In this document: one piece after another, positions 24,247 through 32,497 of the stretch
Layout: the number at the start of each line of letters is the position of its first letter
Position numbering within the stretch: position 1 is the first letter of the stretch
From: Gaiellasilicea sp963806955
GTDB lineage: Bacteria > Actinomycetota > Thermoleophilia > Gaiellales > Gaiellaceae
Assembly (NCBI GenBank): GCA_963806955.1
Contig: CAWDZG010000002.1
Coordinates: 1,240,001 to 1,304,000, forward strand
Reading direction: 5' to 3'
Length of the DNA: 64,000 nt
The notes under the pieces: generated by a model
Databases searched by the model: none
What the model was told of the DNA's origin: nothing
Seen by the model: only the letters and a program-made list of their open reading frames with translations
Made by a program: the position numbers and the translations under genes

Positions 24247-25232
24247 GCAAGCGCGTACTCGTCACCGGCGGAGCCGGCTTCATCTCGTCCAACTTCATCC
24301 GGCACCTGCTGGCGAACACCGACCATCAGGTGGTCTCGCTCGACGCCCTCACCTACGCGGGGAACCTCGAGAACCTCGCCGACGTGATGAGCCACGAGCG
24401 GCTCTCCTTCGTGCACGGCGACATCCGCGACGCCGCGCTCGTCGAGAAGATCGTCGCCGAGGTCGACGTGATCGTGAACGCGGCCGCGGAGTCGCACGTG
24501 GAGAAGTCGATCGAGGAGGGCGCCTCCGAGTTCGTGACGACGAACGTCGAGGGGACGCAGATCCTGCTCGACGCGGTCCGGCGCACCCCCGTCGAGCGCT
24601 TCATCCTCATCTCCTCGAGCGAGGTGTACGGCACCGCCGAGCACGCGCCGATGGACGAGGAGCACCCGCTCAACCCGCGCTCGCCGTACGCGGCGACGAA
24701 GGCGGGCGGCGACCGGCTCGCCTACTCGTACTACGTCACCTACGGCCTGCCGATCGTGATCGTGCGGCCGTTCAACAACTACGGGCCGCGCCAGCACCCC
24801 GAGAAGGTGATCCCGCGCTTCATCACGCAGGCGCTCACCGGCGAGCCGCTGACGATCCACGGCGACGGGCACGCCTCGCGCGACTGGCTCTACGTCGACG
24901 ACGACGCGGAGGCGATCGAGGCGATCATCGCCGCGGACATCGACGGGCTCGCGGGCGAGGTCGTCAACGTCGCCACCGGGATCGACATCTCCGTGCGCGA
25001 CGTCGCCGACGCGGTGCTCGCGGCGGTCGGCGTCGAGGCCGAGCTGGAGTTCGTCGACGAGCGGCTCGGCCAGGTCGACCGGCACATCGGCTCGACCGAC
25101 AAGCTCGAACGCCTGGCCGGCTGGCGCGCGCGCACGAGCTTCGAGCAGGGGCTCGAGCGGACGGTCGCCTGGTACCGCGAGAACGAGGTGTGGTGGCGGG
25201 CTCTGGCGCGCGACAGCGTCTCCTCGTCCTAG
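24243..25232 (+). CDS. dTDP-glucose 4,6-dehydratase-like NAD-dependent epimerase
   Basis: A 329-residue extended SDR: VLVTGGAGFISSNFIRHLLA, VVSLDALTYAGNLENLADVM, SHVEKSIEEGASEFVTTNVE, LISSSEVYGTAEHAPMDEEH, YAATKAGGDRLAYSYY (YxxxK) and RPFNNYGPRQHPEKVIPRFI. The LDALTYAGN and NNYGPRQ-PEK-IP-F blocks are hallmarks of RmlB and of the closely related UDP-sugar dehydratases. It would produce a 4-keto-6-deoxy sugar nucleotide. The ATP-grasp gene overlaps by 43 bp and the DegT aminotransferase follows, giving a dehydrate, aminate, then amide-couple order (inference). GTG 24243 forms a GTGA overlap with the GT2 gene. Confidence 0.82.
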   Translation: MSKRVLVTGGAGFISSNFIRHLLANTDHQVVSLDALTYAGNLENLADVMSHERLSFVHGDIRDAALVEKIVAEVDVIVNAAAESHVEKSIEEGASEFVTTNVEGTQILLDAVRRTPVERFILISSSEVYGTAEHAPMDEEHPLNPRSPYAATKAGGDRLAYSYYVTYGLPIVIVRPFNNYGPRQHPEKVIPRFITQALTGEPLTIHGDGHASRDWLYVDDDAEAIEAIIAADIDGLAGEVVNVATGIDISVRDVADAVLAAVGVEAELEFVDERLGQVDRHIGSTDKLERLAGWRARTSFEQGLERTVAWYRENEVWWRALARDSVSSS

Positions 25233-26365
25233 GGGCGGGGCCCGCGCAGATCGGGCTCCTCCGCGCTGCGCGCGAGCGTGACCTGTTCGTGATCGCCGCC
25301 GACCGCGACGCGTCCGCTCCCGGCTTCGCCTACGCCGACAAGCGCGCTGTCGTCTCGACGGAGGACGAGCCCGACATCGACCGGCTCGCGCGGGCCGAGA
25401 ACGTCGACGGGATCATCTCGCCCGGCGCCGACTGGCCCGTCGGGGTCGCGGCTCGGGTCGCCAACCGGCTCGGGCTGCCGCACCCGATCGACGGTGCGAC
25501 GGCCGTCCTGGCGACGACGAAGTCGCGGCAGCGGGAGCGATTCGCGCAGGCAGGTGTGCCGCAGCCGCGGCTGCTCGACGAGCCGGCCGCACCCTGCGTC
25601 GTCAAGGCGCCGGACCGGCAGGGACAGCGAGGTCTGACGTTCGTGCGCACGGACGACGAGCTGCCGGCTGCGATCGCGGCGGCGCTGGAGGCGTCCCGCA
25701 ACGGCGCCTACATCGTCGAGGAGCACGTGGACGGGCCCGAGGTGACGGTGAACGCCGTCTCCGTCGACGGCGTCTTCCACCCGCTCGCCGTCACCGACCG
25801 GCTCACGGCCGACCCGCCCGCGTTCGGGGTCGCGCTGGCGCACGCGTGGCCCGCGGAGGCTTGTGTTGCTGAAACACAAAGTCCGATCGCCGCCGCCCGG
25901 GCGGCGGCCGAGGCGCTCGGTGTCCGCAACGGGCCGACCTACACCCAGGTGCGGCTCGGCAGCGACGGACCGCGGGTCGTGGAGCTGGCTGCACGGCTCG
26001 GCGGCGGTCACGACGCGGAGCTCGTCGAGGCGGCGACGGGGGTGCCGTTGAACGATCTGGCGCTCGACTTCGCGCTCGGAAACGACGCTTGTGTTTCAGC
26101 AACACAAAGTCTTCACGGCGGCGCCTGCGTCCTCTTCCTCGTCGCGCCCGAGGGCATCCTGCACGCGGTCGAGGGGCGCGAGGAGGCGCACGCGGTCGAG
26201 GGGGTGCTCGACGTGCGCATCTACCGCGAGCCGGGCTACGAGATCGGGCCGCTCCGGCGAGGCGCCGATCGGGTCGGCGCCGTGCTCGCGGTCGGCGACA
26301 GCCGCGACGACGCGCTCGCCCGCGCTCGCGCCGCCGCCGACGCAATACGCTTCGTCGTCGAATGA
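25190..26365 (+). CDS. ATP-grasp ligase carrying two in-frame 24-bp palindrome insertions
   Basis: A 391-residue ATP-grasp protein: LLVLGAGPAQIGLLRAARER (preATP-grasp), DGIISPGADWPVGVAARVAN, TTKSRQRERFAQAGVPQPRL, PCVVKAPDRQGQRGLTFVRT, GAYIVEEHVDGPEVTVNAVS and PRVVELAARLGGGHDAELVE. It is a carboxylate-amine ligase related to the other ATP-grasp enzymes of the locus. Residues 224-231 (ACVAETQS) and 300-307 (ACVSATQS) are encoded exactly by two palindromic repeat copies. Both fall in loops, directly after AHAWPAE and ALGND. Nothing else in the fold is disturbed, so the protein is probably active. The start GTG 25190 overlaps the dehydratase; the end overlaps the aminotransferase by ATGA. Confidence 0.78.
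   Translation: MVAGSGARQRLLVLGAGPAQIGLLRAARERDLFVIAADRDASAPGFAYADKRAVVSTEDEPDIDRLARAENVDGIISPGADWPVGVAARVANRLGLPHPIDGATAVLATTKSRQRERFAQAGVPQPRLLDEPAAPCVVKAPDRQGQRGLTFVRTDDELPAAIAAALEASRNGAYIVEEHVDGPEVTVNAVSVDGVFHPLAVTDRLTADPPAFGVALAHAWPAEACVAETQSPIAAARAAAEALGVRNGPTYTQVRLGSDGPRVVELAARLGGGHDAELVEAATGVPLNDLALDFALGNDACVSATQSLHGGACVLFLVAPEGILHAVEGREEAHAVEGVLDVRIYREPGYEIGPLRRGADRVGAVLAVGDSRDDALARARAAADAIRFVVE
25859..25882. repeat. 24-bp palindromic repeat, copy 3 (in frame in the ATP-grasp gene)
   Basis: Identical over 24 bases to copy 2 (17895-17918). It is read as eight codons, ACVAETQS, preserving the reading frame. Arms GCTTGTGTT and AACACAAAGT flank a short centre. Confidence 0.88.
26087..26110. 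repeat. 24-bp palindromic repeat, copy 4 (in frame in the ATP-grasp gene)
   Basis: The same ends as copy 3 (GCTTGTGT and ACACAAAGT), but the central bases are those of copy 3 inverted (TTCAGCA instead of TGCTGAA). Read as ACVSATQS. It is 228 bp from copy 3, in the same gene and in the same frame. Confidence 0.88.
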
Positions 26366-27471
26366 GGGAGACGCAGCTCGGATTCCAGCCGCCCGCGATC
26401 GGCGAGGAGGAGATCGAGGCCGTCGCGGAGACGCTCCGCTCGGGCTGGCTGACGACCGGGCCGCGCTCCGCGCTGCTCGAGGAGCGGATGGCCGAGTACC
26501 TGGAGGCGAAGCACGTGCTCGCCGTCGCGTCCGGCACCGCCGCGATGCACCTCGCGCTCGTCGCGCTCGGGATCCAGCCCGGCGACGAGGTGATCACGAC
26601 GCCGATCACGTGGCCGGCGACCGCGAACGTGATCGTCCACGCGGGCGCCACCCCGGTCTTCGTCGACGTGCGCCCCGGCGACCTCAACATCGACCCGGCC
26701 CTGATCGAAGCGGCCGTGACCGAGCGGACGAAGGCGATCATGCCGGTGCACCTCGCCGGGCAGCCGTGTGACATGGATCCGATCTGGGCGCTCGGGATCC
26801 CGGTGATCGAGGACGCCGCCCACGCGGCCGAGAGCGCCTACCGCGGCCGCAAGCTCGGCGGGCTCTCCGAGGCGACGTGCTTCAGCCTCTACGCGACGAA
26901 GAACATCGCGGCGGGTGAGGGCGGGCTCGTCTCGACGAACTCCGACGAGGTGGCGGATGCGATCCGGAACCTGCGCCTGATGCGGCGCGGCGACGGCTCG
27001 CTCTACGACATCACCGTGCCCGGCTACAAGGCGAACCTCTCCGACGTGCTCGCGGCGATCGCGCTCGTCCAGCTCGACAAGCTGCCGCGCCACACCGCTG
27101 CCCGCGAGCGGCAGTTCGCGCTCTACGACGCGGGGATCGCGGCGATCGACGGGCTCGAGCCGCTCGAGCGCGACGCGCGCGACACGCACGCGCTCCACCT
27201 CTACGTCGTCCGCGTCGACGCCGCGCGCTACGGGCTCACCCGCGACGAGCTGCAGCGTGCGCTCTCCGCCGAGCGGATCTCGACCTCGATCCACTTCCTG
27301 CCCGTGCACCGGCTCTCCTGGTACCGCGAGCGCTTCCCGGAGCAGCCGTCGCTGCCGGTCGCCGAGCGGGCCGGCGACGAGATCCTCTCGCTGCCTCTCT
27401 CGCCTGCACACTCGGACGAGGACATCGCCGACGTGCTCGACGCGCTCGGCCGGATTCGCGACCGCGCATGA
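26362..27471 (+). CDS. DegT/DnrJ/EryC1-family sugar aminotransferase
   Basis: A 369-residue PLP enzyme: IGEEEIEAVAETLRSGWLTT, LAVASGTAAMHLALVALGIQ, EVITTPITWPATANVIVHAG, IPVIEDAAHAAESAYRGRKL and CFSLYATKNIAAGEGGLVST, where YATKNI contains the Schiff-base lysine. The C-terminal SIHFLPVHRLSWYRERF is typical of ArnB/WecE-type UDP-4-keto-sugar aminotransferases (STSIHF..H). It probably aminates the product of the dehydratase two genes upstream. ATGA overlaps on both sides place it inside one operon running from 23332 to at least 31241. No indels. Confidence 0.85.
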   Translation: MRETQLGFQPPAIGEEEIEAVAETLRSGWLTTGPRSALLEERMAEYLEAKHVLAVASGTAAMHLALVALGIQPGDEVITTPITWPATANVIVHAGATPVFVDVRPGDLNIDPALIEAAVTERTKAIMPVHLAGQPCDMDPIWALGIPVIEDAAHAAESAYRGRKLGGLSEATCFSLYATKNIAAGEGGLVSTNSDEVADAIRNLRLMRRGDGSLYDITVPGYKANLSDVLAAIALVQLDKLPRHTAARERQFALYDAGIAAIDGLEPLERDARDTHALHLYVVRVDAARYGLTRDELQRALSAERISTSIHFLPVHRLSWYRERFPEQPSLPVAERAGDEILSLPLSPAHSDEDIADVLDALGRIRDRA

Positions 27472-28433
27472 AGCGCTGGCTCCGCGTCGTGGGGACGATC
27501 GTCCTCACCGGTCTCGCGGTCGCGTACCTCGCCTGGAAGATCGACGTCGGCCGGACGGCGGAGATCCTCCGCGACGCCGACCCGTGGTGGTTCGCGCTCG
27601 CGGTCGCGATCATGACGGGCACCGCCATGCCGATGGCCCTGCGCTGGAAGTGGCTGCTGGCCGCTCGCGGCATGGTCGACCGGTTCTGGTGGCTGACCCG
27701 CTCGTACTTCGTCTCGTACACCGCGAGCCAGGTGCTGCCGACGTCGATCGGCGGCGACGCCGTGCGTGTCCTCGAGACGTCGCGGCGCCATCCCGGACGG
27801 GCGGGAGACCTGACCGCGATCGTCCTGCTCGAGCGTGGGCTCGGCGGCGCGGCGACCGTGCTCCTCGGCGCGATCGGATTCGCGCTCGCGCTCGGGCGCT
27901 ACGACGTCGGCGCGTACCTCTGGCTCGAGCTGCTCTTCGTGCTCGGGACGATCGTGCTCGGCCTGCTCTTCTTCACCCGCTCCGCCCGGCCGCTGCTCGC
28001 GCGCTCGGTGCCGCTGCTCGCGCGGATTCGGCTCGACCGGCCGGTGCGCGCGTTCTACGAGGGTGTGCACGCGTTCCGCGCGTTCGGCCGGCTCCTGGGG
28101 ACGGTGTTCACGCTTACCTTCACGCTCCAGGCGATCCGGGTCCTCGCGATCTGGGCGGCGGCGAAGGCGGTCGGGATCGACCTCTCACCCCTCGTCTACT
28201 ACGTGATGGGACCGCTCTTCTTCCTCGTCCTGCTCGTCCCGTTCACCCTCAACGGCTTCGCCGTCCGGGAGGCGTTCTTCGTCAGCTTCCTCGGCCAGCT
28301 CGGTGTCGGCGCCGACGAGGCCTTCGCCGCCGGCTTCCTCTTCTTCCTCGTCACGGTCGCGATGGCCCTCCCGGGTGGCGCGATCCTGCTCTGGGAGGGG
28401 CTGCGCCGCCGGCCGAGCGCGACCCATGCCTGA
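27468..28433 (+). CDS. Lysylphosphatidylglycerol synthase TM region / UPF0104 flippase-like protein
   Basis: A 321-residue protein with about eight helices. VRVLETSRRHPGRAGDLTAIVLLERGLGG is the conserved cytoplasmic loop and MGPLFFLVLLVPFTLNGFAVREAFFVSFL the C-terminal block (P-x-x-x-N-G-x-x-x-R-E) of the LPG_synthase_TM (AglD2/UPF0104) family. Members flip or polymerise lipid-linked substrates, and stand-alone versions are common in polysaccharide clusters. There is no soluble aminoacyl-transferase domain, so it is not MprF itself. It likely acts in membrane transit of a polyprenyl-linked sugar (inference). It overlaps the flanking genes by 4 and 8 bp. Confidence 0.75.
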   Translation: MKRWLRVVGTIVLTGLAVAYLAWKIDVGRTAEILRDADPWWFALAVAIMTGTAMPMALRWKWLLAARGMVDRFWWLTRSYFVSYTASQVLPTSIGGDAVRVLETSRRHPGRAGDLTAIVLLERGLGGAATVLLGAIGFALALGRYDVGAYLWLELLFVLGTIVLGLLFFTRSARPLLARSVPLLARIRLDRPVRAFYEGVHAFRAFGRLLGTVFTLTFTLQAIRVLAIWAAAKAVGIDLSPLVYYVMGPLFFLVLLVPFTLNGFAVREAFFVSFLGQLGVGADEAFAAGFLFFLVTVAMALPGGAILLWEGLRRRPSATHA

Positions 28434-29322
28434 GGGCAGGCCCGACGCGAGCGTCGTTGTCGTCACCCACAACGCGCTCCCCTGGCTCGAGCGCTGTCTC
28501 GAGAGCGTCCGCGGCGAGGAGATCGTCGTCGTCGACAACGGCTCCTCGGACGGCAGCGCCGAGGTCGCCCGCGACCTCGCGCCCGAGGCGACGGTGATCG
28601 AGCAGGGAAACGTCGGCCTGGCGGCGGGCTGGAACGCCGGTATGGCGGCGACGACGGGCCGCTGGTTCCTGATCCTGAACGCCGACGCCTGGCTGACCGA
28701 GGGCGCGCTGCGGCGGCTCGTCGCATTCGGCGACTCCCGGCCCGAGGCCGCGATCGTCGGCCCGCGGCTGCTGAACCCGGACGGGACGCTGCAGCGGTCG
28801 GTGCGCGGCTTTCCCACGCTCTGGCGGCTTGCGACCGAGTACTTCTTCCTCCGCAAGCTCGCGCCGCGCTCGGAGCTCCTGAACGGCTTCTACGCCGGCG
28901 GCTTCGCCCACGACGAGGTGCGCGAGGCGGAGTTCCTGATGGGCGCCTGCATGCTCGTCCGGCGGGAGGCGGTCGAGCAGGTCGGGCCGCTCGACGAGGC
29001 CTTCTTCCTCTTCAGCGAGGAGACGGACTGGGCCTACCGCTTCCGCAAGGCCGGCTGGCAGGTGCTGTTCTATCCCGGTGCGGAGTGCGTGCACGTCGGC
29101 GGCGCCTCGCACGGCGGCCGGTTGTTCCGCGAGAACGTGCGCGGGCACCTGCGCTTCCTCGCCAAGCACCGCGGGGTTGGCTATGCGGCGCGCGCCCGGC
29201 GTCTGCTGCTCGTCGCCCTGCGGCTGCGGGCGCTCGTCTTCCGCGGCGAGCGGCGGCGGATGTACCGCGAGGCTGCGGACTGGCTCGGTTCCGGGCCGGT
29301 GCCGGAGCTGCTCGACCGATGA
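28426..29322 (+). CDS. GT2 glycosyltransferase (rhamnosyltransferase-like)
   Basis: A 298-residue protein from ATG 28426. ASVVVVTHNALPWLERCLES, EEIVVVDNGSSDGSAEVARD, VIEQGNVGLAAGWNAGMAAT and FLILNADAWLTEGALRRLVA (the DxD equivalent is NADAW) are followed by EFLMGACMLVRREAVEQVGP, LDEAFFLFSEETDWAYRFRK and ECVHVGGASH. This is the WcaA/WbbL-like branch (N-x-G-x-x-x-G-x-N, F-x-Y-x-E-D/E-x-D) that uses dTDP-rhamnose or UDP-hexoses. It is soluble with a basic, amphipathic C-terminus and probably sits at the inner membrane face. It overlaps the upstream gene by 8 bp and the downstream gene by ATGA. Confidence 0.82.
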   Translation: MPEGRPDASVVVVTHNALPWLERCLESVRGEEIVVVDNGSSDGSAEVARDLAPEATVIEQGNVGLAAGWNAGMAATTGRWFLILNADAWLTEGALRRLVAFGDSRPEAAIVGPRLLNPDGTLQRSVRGFPTLWRLATEYFFLRKLAPRSELLNGFYAGGFAHDEVREAEFLMGACMLVRREAVEQVGPLDEAFFLFSEETDWAYRFRKAGWQVLFYPGAECVHVGGASHGGRLFRENVRGHLRFLAKHRGVGYAARARRLLLVALRLRALVFRGERRRMYREAADWLGSGPVPELLDR

Positions 29323-31241
29323 CCTACCTGCGCCTGCTGCTCGCGACCGGGGTCCTGCTCGCGCCGGGCTGGGTCGTCGCGCGGGCGCTCGGCCTGCGGG
29401 GAGCGGCGGTGACGCTGACGTGGTCGCTGACGGTCCTCTTCGTCGCGCTCGGCCTGACGGTCGCGGTGAACGGCTCGCTCTCGCTGACGTTGGTGCTGCT
29501 GCTCGCCGCAGGAGGCGTGGCGCTTCGCTTCACGCGCCGGGCGCCGCGGCCCGAACGGCTGCGCGGCCGCTTTTGGATCCTGCGGATCGGCCTGCTCTTC
29601 GGCGTTCTCCTCTGGCACGTCGCCGGGGAGATCGGCGGGGACGGGCTCTTCCACCTCGCCCGCGTGCGCAAGCTCGACGCGTTCGACTCGCTCTCGCTGG
29701 GCGCCGTGAACGAGTTCGCGGACGGCGGCCTGCATCCCGGCTACGCCTTCCCGCTCTGGCACGCCTTCCTCGCGCTCGTCGCGCGCGTCTCCTTTCTCGA
29801 CCCGTCCGTCGTCGTGCTGCACGAGGCGTCGATCCTCGCGCCGCTCGCGCTCGTGATCGCCTACGAGGCCGGCCACGCGCTCTTCCGCCGCGTCGGCCCC
29901 GCGGTCGGCGTCGTCTGCGCCCAGGTCGGCGTGACCGCGCTCGCGCCGGCCGGCGGCGGTGCCTACACGGCGCTCGGGCTGCCGGCCACGGCGTCGCGGC
30001 AGCTGCTGCTCCCGGCTGCGATCGCGCTGGCGCTCGGAGCTTGTGTTTCAGAAACACAAGCGCTTCGGCGCGCGTACCTCCTCTCGGCAGCGGCGGCCGG
30101 GCTCGTGCTCGCCGTCGTCCACCCGACGTACGCGATCTTCCTCTGGCTCCCGTTCGGCGGCTTCCTGCTCGTCCGTGCTCTCGCCGAGCGCGGGGAGGCG
30201 AAGCGGATCGCCGTCGCTCTCGCGGCGCTCGTCGTCCCGGCGGGCGCCTACCTCGCCTGGCTGACGCCCGTGGTGCGCGCGACCGCCTCGCACGCCCCCG
30301 GGCAGGACGAGCTGCGGCGGGCGTTCGTCCAGTACGCGGGGCAGCTCGACCTGTACGCGGACGGGAGTTACCGCCTGGCGCCGGAGGTGTTCGGCAGGGC
30401 GGGTGCGATCGCCGTGGCGGCCCTGTTGTTCGTGCCGCTGGCGGGGCTGGCACTGCGCAGCCGCTGGGCGGCGTACGTGCTCGGCGGCTTCCTCGCCGTC
30501 GCGGCCGTGATGCTGACGCCGACGCTCTTCGCCGCGTTCTCCGACCTCGTCTCGCTCTCGCAGTCCCGGCGCGCCGCGGGCTTCTGGCCACTCGCCTTCG
30601 CGTTCGCGGGCGGCTGGGTCGTGCTCGCCGGCGTGCTGCGGCTGCTGGTGCTGCCGGCCGCCCTGGCGGCGGGGCTGGCGCTCCAGCTCCTCTACCCGGG
30701 CGAGTTCTCGTACCGGCTGCAGGACGGTGGCCCGGCGCTCGTCACCTGGCTCGCGGTCATCGGCGCGCTGGTCGCGCTTGTGTTTCTGAAACACAAGCCG
30801 AGCGTCGAGCGGCCCGGCTGGCTCGCCGGGGCGGCCGCCGCCCTCTTCGTGCTGCCGGTCGCCGTCCACGCGGCCGCGAACTGGAGCCCTTCCGACGCCC
30901 GGACGGCGAATCCGCTCACCCCGGGGCTGATCGAGGCGCTCCGCGAGGACGTGCCCGAGGGGGACACCGTCTACTCGGATCTGGAGACCAGCTACCGGAT
31001 CGCGGCGTACGCGCCCGTCTACATCGCCGCGGCGCCGCCGAGCCACGTCGCCGACACCGAGCAGAACCGGCCGTACACGCGCCGGGCCGCCAACATCCGG
31101 TTCTTCGACACGGGCGACCTCTCGATCCCGCGCCGCGCCGGCGCCGGCTGGCTCGTCGTCGACGGCAGCCGCTTCACGATCCCGCCGCCCGCGCCGCCGC
31201 TGTACGAGGACGCGCGCTACCGCCTCTACCGCCTCCCGTAG
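29319..31241 (+). CDS. Large multi-pass membrane protein (GT-C-like) carrying two in-frame palindrome copies
   Basis: A 640-residue protein with about twelve to fourteen hydrophobic helices. The first extracytoplasmic loop has GEIGGDGLFHLARVRKLDAF (an acidic D/E-rich loop of the GT-C type) and the protein ends in a soluble domain of about 120 residues (LIEALREDVPEGDTVYSDLE and GWLVVDGSRF). I do not recognise a named family, but a polyprenyl-phosphate-sugar-dependent transferase is the best guess. Residues 241-248 (ACVSETQA) and 487-493 (LVFLKHK) are encoded by palindrome copies 5 and 6. Both are in loops next to a helix end, so they may be tolerated insertions. Copies 5 and 6 are exact reverse complements and are read in different frames. 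Confidence 0.65.
   Translation: MTYLRLLLATGVLLAPGWVVARALGLRGAAVTLTWSLTVLFVALGLTVAVNGSLSLTLVLLLAAGGVALRFTRRAPRPERLRGRFWILRIGLLFGVLLWHVAGEIGGDGLFHLARVRKLDAFDSLSLGAVNEFADGGLHPGYAFPLWHAFLALVARVSFLDPSVVVLHEASILAPLALVIAYEAGHALFRRVGPAVGVVCAQVGVTALAPAGGGAYTALGLPATASRQLLLPAAIALALGACVSETQALRRAYLLSAAAAGLVLAVVHPTYAIFLWLPFGGFLLVRALAERGEAKRIAVALAALVVPAGAYLAWLTPVVRATASHAPGQDELRRAFVQYAGQLDLYADGSYRLAPEVFGRAGAIAVAALLFVPLAGLALRSRWAAYVLGGFLAVAAVMLTPTLFAAFSDLVSLSQSRRAAGFWPLAFAFAGGWVVLAGVLRLLVLPAALAAGLALQLLYPGEFSYRLQDGGPALVTWLAVIGALVALVFLKHKPSVERPGWLAGAAAALFVLPVAVHAAANWSPSDARTANPLTPGLIEALREDVPEGDTVYSDLETSYRIAAYAPVYIAAAPPSHVADTEQNRPYTRRAANIRFFDTGDLSIPRRAGAGWLVVDGSRFTIPPPAPPLYEDARYRLYRLP
30039..30062. repeat. 24-bp palindromic repeat, copy 5 (in frame)
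   Basis: GCTTGTGTTTC-A-GAAACACAAGC plus G: perfect 11-bp arms around one base. Encodes ACVSETQA, residues 241-248 of the membrane protein. The unit has no stop codon in any of its six frames. Confidence 0.9.
30775..30798. repeat. 24-bp palindromic repeat, copy 6 (in frame, inverted)
   Basis: C plus GCTTGTGTTTC-T-GAAACACAAGC: the exact reverse complement of copy 5 over 24 bases, 736 bp downstream. Read in another frame it gives LVFLKHK (residues 487-493). Confidence 0.9.
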
Positions 31242-31244
31242 CAT
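31239..31244 (+). promoter_or_regulatory. -10 box TAGCAT of the GT4/polymerase operon
   Basis: TAGCAT overlaps the stop codon TAG of the upstream gene and lies 7 nt before GTG 31252, so a new leaderless transcript can begin here. Confidence 0.5.
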
Positions 31245-31251
31245 CGAGCGC

Positions 31252-32497
31252 GTGAAAGTCCTGCTCGTCTCGCTCTACTGGCCGCCTGCGGGCGGCGGCG
31301 GCGTCCAGCGTCCGCTCAAGTTCGCCCAGTACCTGCCGGCGCTCGGGATCGAGACGCACGTGCTGGCGCCGGACAACCCCAAGTGGATCCACGAGGACGC
31401 CGACCTGCGCGCCCCCACCCAGGCCTGGGTGCACCGCGCCCGCTACCTCGGCCCGAAGGGGCGCAAGCCCGCCGAGGAGCTGCACGGCACGGAGGGGCTC
31501 GAGCGTGCGCTCGTCCAGGCGCAAGCTCGTGTCGCGGCGGCTGCTCGTGCCGGACGAGAACGTCAGCTGGAACCTGACGGCGATCCCCGCGGCGATCCGG
31601 ATCGCGCGCCGAGAGAAGATCGACGTCGTAATCACCACCTCGCCGCCGAACTCGGTGCATCTCGTCGGCGCGGCGGTGAAGCGCGCGACCGGTGCGACGT
31701 GGGTCGCCGACCTGCGCGACTCGCTCGTCGCGCACCCGCACCGGCGCTCCGAGAGCATGGCGGTGCGGGCGAAGGAGAAGGTCGACGTGGGCGTGGCGCG
31801 GCTGGTCGCTCACCAGGCCGACGCGATCACCTGCGTCTCCGAGGCGATCGCCGACGAGGCCCGCGGCTTCTCGCCGAAGGGCCGGGTCGTGACGATCTCG
31901 AACGGCTGCGACTTCGACGACTTCGCCGGGCTCGACTACAGCCCCGGCCCGCGCTTCCGGATCACGCACACCGGCAGCTTCTTCGGCAAGCGCGACCCGC
32001 GCCCGTTCCTGACCGCGCTCGACGAGTCGGGCCTCGACGTCGTCGCGCGCTTCCTCGGCGACTTCCGCTCCGCCGACCGGGAGTGGGCCGACGCGCGCGG
32101 GCTGGGGGACAAGCTGGAGCTGATCCCGTACGCGCCGCGGCAGGCCTCGCTCGAGCTGCAGCGCGACTCCGAGGCGCTCCTGCTGCTGATCCCCGACGCC
32201 GGTGGCCGTGGGAAGGGCGTCCTCTCCGGGAAGGTGTTCGAGTACCTGGCGGCCGAGCGGCCGATTCTCGCGGCCGTCCCTCCTGACGGCGCGGCCGCCG
32301 ACCTGATCCGCGAGACCGGCGCGGGGATCGTCGCACCGCCGGACGACGTCGAGGCGCTGAAGGCCGCGCTCACCCAGCTGCACGAGCGCTTCGCGAACGG
32401 CGGCCTGCCCGCCACGGACATCGCCGAGGAGACTCGCTACAGGCTCTCGCGCCGCGCCCGCGCCGAGGAGCTCGCGGAGCTGCTCCGCTCGCTGTGA
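31252..32497 (+). CDS. GT4 glycosyltransferase (one-base frameshift)
   Basis: About 414 residues. N-terminal VLLVSLYWPPAGGGGVQRPL has the GGGVQR glycine loop of the WlbH/GT4 group; then IDVVITTSPPNSVHLVGAAV, TGATWVADLRDSLVAHPHRR (DLRD), RVVTISNGCDFDDF, FRITHTGSFFGKRDPRPF, ALLLLIPDAGGRGKGVLSGK and VFEYLAAERPILAAVPPDGA (K-x-F-E-Y donor-binding stretch). It is a retaining GT-B enzyme at the cytoplasmic face. The frame changes at about 31520 (after ERALVQ), where removing one G restores RKLVSRRLLVPDENVSW. The end overlaps the O-antigen polymerase gene by GTGA. Confidence 0.8.

Noticed and set aside
17815..30798. The palindromes as a CRISPR array
   Set aside because: Copies are only 24 bp, occur in pairs at irregular spacing (80 to 736 bp), mostly inside genes, with no regular spacers and no cas genes.
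30039..30798. The palindromes as parS sites for ParB
   Set aside because: GTTTC...GAAAC recalls parS (TGTTTCACGTGAAACA), but the centre is a single base rather than CACG-TG and the outer arms differ. A parS-like protein site remains possible; a true parS is not.
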